DNA of 64,000 nucleotides, taken from positions 17,981 through 81,980 of the forward strand of contig DATBZA010000087.1 in NCBI GenBank assembly GCA_036513415.1, in the 5' to 3' direction. This document shows positions 59,900 through 64,000 of this stretch, one piece after another. The notes under the pieces were generated by a model. That model did no database searches, was not told where the DNA came from, and was given only the letters and a program-made list of their open reading frames with translations. The position numbers were made by a program, and so were the translations under genes. Numbering within the stretch: the first letter of the stretch is position 1; every line of letters begins with the position of its first letter. The DNA is from 40CM-4-68-19 sp036513415 (GTDB lineage Bacteria > Myxococcota > Myxococcia > Myxococcales > 40CM-4-68-19).

Positions 59900-60984
59900 G
59901 GCGGCTCCGCAGGGACGAGGCCCTCAGCGGCACGGCCGCGAAGCCGCGCGAAGAGAGGTCGAAACATGCCCGGGGCCGCTACCAGCAGCACGGCGAGCCC
60001 CTGGGTCAGCTCCGCGAATGAAGGATGGATGCCGATGAGCTGCAGGCGCGTCGCCCCCGCGCGCAGCGCGCCGAAGACGATCGCCGAGACCAGCGTGCCG
60101 GCCGCGCTCCCTCCGCCGACCAGCGCGACGGCGATGCCGTCGAATCCGTAGCCGGTGCGGAACACGCCCGGGTACTTGTGCTCGGTGCCGAGGATGAGCA
60201 GCGCCCCGGCTAGACCGGCGAGCCCGCCCGAGAGCGCCATGGCCTCGCAGATGCGCCGGCCTACCGGGATGCCGCTCGCGAAGGCCGCCGCGCGGCCTGC
60301 GCCGGCCGCGCGCCACTCGAAGCCGCGCCGGGTCCGGGTGAGCAGGAACCAGACGGCTGCCGCAACCCCGAGCGCGAGCGGAAAGCCCAGATCGAGCCTG
60401 CTCCCGGAGAGGAGTCGCGGGAGCCATGCCGCCCGGCTGATCGCCTCGGTGCCGGCGACGCTGACCTCGGCGCCAGAACCCGCGGCCGCGAGCGGACCAG
60501 GCACCAGCCAGCCATGGACGACGTGGAAGGCCACCCAGTTCAGCAGGATGGTGCTGATCACCTCGTGCACGCCCCTCCGGACCTTGAGCCATCCCGCCAG
60601 AAGGCCCCACGACCCTCCCCCCAGCGCGGCGCCGGCCAGCGCGAGGAGCATCGCTCCGGGAACGTCGAACCGGCCGATCACTGCGGCCGCGAGCGCGCCC
60701 CACACCAGCTGACCTTCGGCGCCGATGTTGAACAGGCCCACCGTGAACGCTACCGCCACCGAAAGCCCGGTCAGCGTCAGGACGGCGGCCTTGATCGCCG
60801 TCTCGCCCAGCGGCCCCGGGCCGCCGAACGCGCCGGAGAGGAGATCGCCGAAGCCCGCCATTGCGTCGCGCCCGGTCGCGGCAATCGCGACGAAGCTCAC
60901 CAGCAGCGATACGACCAGGGCGGTGACCGCGCCCCAGAGAGGATCGCGCGCGGGCGCGAACAGGCGCGCGCGCAGCTCAGGCAC
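59896..60984 (-). CDS. BMP-type ABC transporter permease (NupP-like)
   Basis: This 362-residue permease is the partner of the 59027 gene. It has AVAFTVGLFNIGAEGQLVWGALAAA (the FNIGAEGQ motif of this permease class), multiple helices and GYGFDGIAVALVGGGSAAGTLVSAIVFG. It overlaps the ATPase gene by 8 bases, showing tight coupling in the operon. Confidence 0.93.
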   Translation of the reverse strand: MPELRARLFAPARDPLWGAVTALVVSLLVSFVAIAATGRDAMAGFGDLLSGAFGGPGPLGETAIKAAVLTLTGLSVAVAFTVGLFNIGAEGQLVWGALAAAVIGRFDVPGAMLLALAGAALGGGSWGLLAGWLKVRRGVHEVISTILLNWVAFHVVHGWLVPGPLAAAGSGAEVSVAGTEAISRAAWLPRLLSGSRLDLGFPLALGVAAAVWFLLTRTRRGFEWRAAGAGRAAAFASGIPVGRRICEAMALSGGLAGLAGALLILGTEHKYPGVFRTGYGFDGIAVALVGGGSAAGTLVSAIVFGALRAGATRLQLIGIHPSFAELTQGLAVLLVAAPGMFRPLFARLRGRAAEGLVPAEPP

Positions 60985-62503
60985 CCGCGGCCGCCTGCCC
61001 GAGCATCATCCGCCCGAGGCTCTCATCGCCGGCGTCGGGGAGCGTCTCTCCCGACGCCCGTCCTTCGAAAAGCACCAGGATGCGGCCTGCGACGGCGCGC
61101 AGCTCGTCCAGATCCAGCGACACCAGCAGCACGCCCGCGCCGCTGTCGCGCGCTGCGCGCAGCGCCTCGTGCACCCGGCGGGTGGCCCCTGGATCGAGCC
61201 CGCGCGTCGGGTGCACGGCTACGACCATGCGCGGTGGAGGGCCGCCGGCAAGCTCGCGCGCGGCGACCAGCTTCTGCTGGTTGCCTCCGGAGAGATCGCC
61301 CGCGCGCGCGAGCGGGTCGGGCGGGCGCACGTCGAAGGACGCGATCATCTCACGCGCCTTCTCGCGCCTGCCCGTCCGATCGATGCGGGCGCCGCGAGCG
61401 TAGGGCGCGGCGCGATGATGGCCCAGCGCGAGGTTCTCCTCGACGCTCAGCGGAAGGCAGAGCCCACGGCGTTGCCGATCCTCCGGGAGGTGGGCGACTC
61501 CGGCGCGCCGCGCGGAAGCCGGGGTGCGGTGAAAGCCTGCCTCGCCGCCGAGCGCCAGCACGCCCGTGGCGGGACGCAGGCCGGTGAGGACCTCGGCGAG
61601 CTCGGTCTGGCCGTTTCCGTCGACTCCGGCGATGCCCAGGATCTCTCCGCGCCCGAGTTGGAACGAGAGTCCGCGGAGCGCGGGGCGGCCGCAGTCGGAA
61701 AGGCAGGTGACGTCCGTCGCTTGCAGGAGGACCCCGAATCCGCCCGGGCGGGGCGGAGGCTGCTGCGTCGGCGGCGCGACCGGGGATGCACCGCCCATGA
61801 TCGCGTCCGCGAGTTGGGGGGCCGCGGTCTCCCCGCGCCGGGTTACCTGCACGAGCCGCCCACGCCTGAGGACCGCGATGCGGTCGGCCACCCCCAGCAC
61901 CTCGCGCAGCTTGTGCGACACGAAGATCACGGCCCGCCCGCTGCCCGCGAGCACGCGCACGGTCTGGAGCAGCACGGCGGATTCCAGTGGCGAGAGGACG
62001 GCTGTGGGTTCATCGAGAATGAGCACCTGCGCGCCCCGCCAGAGCTGCTTGACGATCTCTACGCGCTGCTGCGCCGCGACTCCCAGCGTCTCGACCCGGG
62101 CATCCACGTCAACCGCCAGGCCGAACCGGGCTGCGGCTTCCGAGACCTCGCGCCGTGCGCGGCCGCGGTCGATCAGGCCGAGGCGGCGAGGCTCTCGTCC
62201 GAGCACCACGTTTTCCCAGACGGTCAAGGGGCCGACGAGCATGAAGTGCTGGTAGACAGCGCCGATGCCGGCGTCGATGGCGGCGCGCGGGTCGCCCGGA
62301 GGCAGCTCCCGACCGAAGGCGCGCACCGTGCCCGCATCCGCCCTGTAGAGCCCGCAGGCGACCGAGATCATCGTCGACTTGCCGGCGCCGTTCTCGCCCA
62401 CCACTCCCAGCACCTCGCCGGGAGCGACCTCGAGCGAGACGCCCTGCACGGCGGGGACGCCTCCGAACCGCTTGACGATTCCGGACAGCTCGAGCGCGTT
62501 CAT
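60977..62503 (-). CDS. BMP-type ABC transporter ATP-binding protein (two NBDs, NupO-like)
   Basis: This 508-residue ATPase has two nucleotide-binding domains. The first has Walker A VGENGAGKST and Walker B LILDEPTAVLSPLE, with a degenerate signature (LGVAAQQRVEI). The second has a degenerate Walker A (GVDGNGQTEL) and a clean LSGGNQQKLVAAREL signature. This asymmetry is normal for the sugar/nucleoside ABC class. It overlaps the lipoprotein gene by 4 bases. Confidence 0.94.
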   Translation of the reverse strand: MNALELSGIVKRFGGVPAVQGVSLEVAPGEVLGVVGENGAGKSTMISVACGLYRADAGTVRAFGRELPPGDPRAAIDAGIGAVYQHFMLVGPLTVWENVVLGREPRRLGLIDRGRARREVSEAAARFGLAVDVDARVETLGVAAQQRVEIVKQLWRGAQVLILDEPTAVLSPLESAVLLQTVRVLAGSGRAVIFVSHKLREVLGVADRIAVLRRGRLVQVTRRGETAAPQLADAIMGGASPVAPPTQQPPPRPGGFGVLLQATDVTCLSDCGRPALRGLSFQLGRGEILGIAGVDGNGQTELAEVLTGLRPATGVLALGGEAGFHRTPASARRAGVAHLPEDRQRRGLCLPLSVEENLALGHHRAAPYARGARIDRTGRREKAREMIASFDVRPPDPLARAGDLSGGNQQKLVAARELAGGPPPRMVVAVHPTRGLDPGATRRVHEALRAARDSGAGVLLVSLDLDELRAVAGRILVLFEGRASGETLPDAGDESLGRMMLGQAAAGA

Positions 62504-63612
62504 GGACGGGCCGCCGCGAACTTCGCCAGCTGCTCGAGCGTGGCCGGAACGTCGAGGCGCCCGGCGACGATGGCCGCGCGAAGCTTCTCCACCTCCGCGA
62601 GGGCAGCCTCGCGCTGAGCGGGCGGAACCATGTCTCCGACGGGCGCCAGCCCGACCCCGCCGTCTTTCAGGCCCAGCACGATGTCACCGCCGGAGAACTT
62701 TCCCTCGAGGACGTCCTTCACCGCCAGGTACACCGCGGCGTCCACGTGCTTCACCATGCTGCTGAGGACATGCCTGGGCGCGACGTGGGACTGGTCGCTG
62801 TCCACGCCAATCACCAGCTTCCCGGCCTGCTGCGCCGCCTTGATCACGCCCAGCCCGTCGAGCCCGGCGCCGTGGAAGACGATGTCGCAACCCCGGGCGT
62901 AGAGGTCGTGTCCTACCTCGGCGCCTTTCCGTTCGTCGTCGAAGCTGCCCGTGTACGCGACCAGCACCTCGGCCGAGGGATTCACCTGCCGCACGCCGGC
63001 GCGGTAGCCCGCTTCGAACTTGCGGATGAGCGGGAGCTGCATGCCGCCCACGAAGCCCACCTTTCCGCGGGTGAGCTGCCCGGCGAGCACGCCGGCGAGG
63101 AAACTGCCCTCGTGCTCGCGAAACACCACTGCGCGAACGTTGGGGAGCGTGGTTGGGTTTCCGGACGCGTCCAGGACGGGGCTGTCGATCAGCAGGAAGC
63201 GCGTGTCCGGGTGGCGCGCAGCCACGGCGCGCGTGGCCGGCTCCATCATGAAGCCGACCGCGACGATCAACTCCGCGCCCTGTTGGACCAGCAGCTCCAG
63301 GTTTGGCTCGTAGTCCTCCTGCGCCTTCCCGGAGAGCACCAGGGGGCGCGGAATCCCGAGCCGGGGAAAGGGGCGGCCGCGCAGGTCGGCGGGAAGCAGG
63401 TCGCGCGATTCAGCCTCGGTCAGCGGCTCGTATCCCCGGGCCGTGTAGCGCAGCCCTGCCGCCATGATTTCCAGGCCGCGCAGCGCTCCGTCATTGAAGG
63501 ACTGATCGCCGCGCCCACCGACGTCCAGCGCCAGGCCGATGGTGTGCGGCGCCTGCTTCTTCCTGCAGCCGAGGAGCGCGATGAAGCAGAGGCACAGGGC
63601 GGTTCGCTTCAT
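62500..63612 (-). CDS. BMP family substrate-binding lipoprotein
   Basis: This 370-residue lipoprotein (signal MKRTALCLCFIALLGC, Cys16) begins its mature domain with HTIGLALDVGGRGDQSFNDGALRGLE, the D-x-G-G-R-G-D-x-S-F-N-D signature of the BMP/PnrA family. Members bind purine nucleosides. GKVGFVGGMQLPLIRKFEAGYRAGVRQVNP and DIVFHGAGLDGLGVIKAAQQAGKLVIGVDSDQ complete the fold. First gene of the four-gene transporter operon, facing the deoC-deoB genes, which fits nucleoside uptake. Confidence 0.95.
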   Translation of the reverse strand: MKRTALCLCFIALLGCRKKQAPHTIGLALDVGGRGDQSFNDGALRGLEIMAAGLRYTARGYEPLTEAESRDLLPADLRGRPFPRLGIPRPLVLSGKAQEDYEPNLELLVQQGAELIVAVGFMMEPATRAVAARHPDTRFLLIDSPVLDASGNPTTLPNVRAVVFREHEGSFLAGVLAGQLTRGKVGFVGGMQLPLIRKFEAGYRAGVRQVNPSAEVLVAYTGSFDDERKGAEVGHDLYARGCDIVFHGAGLDGLGVIKAAQQAGKLVIGVDSDQSHVAPRHVLSSMVKHVDAAVYLAVKDVLEGKFSGGDIVLGLKDGGVGLAPVGDMVPPAQREAALAEVEKLRAAIVAGRLDVPATLEQLAKFAAARP

Positions 63613-63624
63613 GCCCGCACTGTA

Positions 63625-64000
63625 TCAAGGGTGCTTCACCACGCGCCCACCCTTGACGACCAGCGAGACGCGCTCCACGGCGGAGGGGTCTTGCAGCACG
63701 TTGCCCGGCACCGCGATCACGTCCGCCAGGTACCCCGGCGCGAGCTTGCCGATGCGGTCCTCCATCTGCAGCAGGCGCGCGTCCACCACCGTGGCTGCCT
63801 GGAGGGCCTGCGCCGGGGGCATGCCGTTCTTCACCATCAGCGTGATCTCGTGCGCGTTGAACCCATGGAGCGACACGCCGCTGTCGGTTCCCATCCCGAT
63901 GGTCACGCCCAGCTTGACCGCCGTCTGGAACGTCCTGGCGAGGGATCCCGCCGCCGCCAGCGCCTTCTCGGCGATCAGCGGCGGGAGCTTGTTCTCCTTC
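63625..64000 (-). CDS. amidohydrolase, C-terminal part
   Basis: The frame enters at the right edge and ends at 63625, giving the last 124 residues. It has GVTIGMGTDSGVSLHGFNAHEITLMVKNGMPPAQALQAATVVDARLL (the metal-binding Asp in G-T-D and the following helix) and IGKLAPGYLADVIAVPGN, standard for the imidazolonepropionase-like amidohydrolases. The N-terminal HxH metal site lies outside the window. Substrate unknown. It lies 12 bases upstream of the BMP lipoprotein gene on the same strand. Confidence 0.9.
   Translation of the reverse strand, partial: KENKLPPLIAEKALAAAGSLARTFQTAVKLGVTIGMGTDSGVSLHGFNAHEITLMVKNGMPPAQALQAATVVDARLLQMEDRIGKLAPGYLADVIAVPGNVLQDPSAVERVSLVVKGGRVVKHP

Overview
The window is GC-rich chromosomal DNA from a Gram-negative bacterium. 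It is most likely a myxobacterium-type deltaproteobacterium (Myxococcota). The case rests on an FHA-DUF4388 protein, the tig-clpP-clpX-lon order, a minor-pilin/PilY1 operon plus PilT, BamD, LytM-type envelope proteins, many alternative GTG/TTG starts and a selenocysteine-containing SelD. This is inferred from gene content, not from a marker-gene search.

Layout. 1-3.5 kb: end of a DUF5996 gene, an NAD(P)-binding protein and Lon. 3.7-7.3 kb: orphan HicB-like gene, then the proteostasis run tRNA-Leu, tig, clpP, clpX (and lon) on the minus strand. 7.4-14.3 kb: a type IV pilus tip operon (three pseudopilins and PilY1). 14.4-17.5 kb: soluble sensor kinase, LuxR-type response regulator, galE. 17.5-21.1 kb: an accessory stretch with a ferritin-like protein, an Apea-like HEPN protein and a divergent Panacea-like/RelE-like gene pair. 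21.1-27.8 kb: a 6.6-kb element integrated in a tRNA-Lys gene and bounded by 46-bp perfect direct repeats. It carries an excisionase-like protein, a tyrosine recombinase, a degenerate second integrase 3' end and cargo: an Mrr-like nuclease, two zinc-ribbon/DUF4145 proteins, a HEPN-like protein with an RN-x3-H motif, a ribbon-helix-helix regulator and several tiny genes. This cargo is the best candidate for an undescribed, probably defensive, system. 27.7-28.2 kb: tRNA cluster Pro-Arg-His-Lys. 28.2-41.6 kb, mostly minus strand: rdgB, rph, amidase, selD with an in-frame UGA, FHA and TPR proteins, bamD, recX, pilT, rpsI-rplM, a UvrD/Rep helicase and rarA. 41.6-53.5 kb: nadK, a PilZ-like protein, recN, a PP2C phosphatase, a LytM-family protein, a lipoprotein, an exported SecM-like leader candidate, secA and a DUF2339 membrane protein. 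53.6-64 kb: SDR remnant, rpsB-tsf, hemF, deoC-deoB-thioesterase, and a convergent nucleoside-type BMP/ABC transporter operon. The window ends inside an amidohydrolase.

How the parts fit. Most of the window is conserved housekeeping DNA. deoC-deoB and the BMP/ABC transporter together suggest nucleoside uptake and salvage. pilT and the pilin/PilY1 operon suggest twitching motility. tig, ClpXP and Lon form one protein-quality-control block. The accessory DNA is confined to about 18-27.7 kb and sits against a tRNA cluster, which is a typical integration hot spot.
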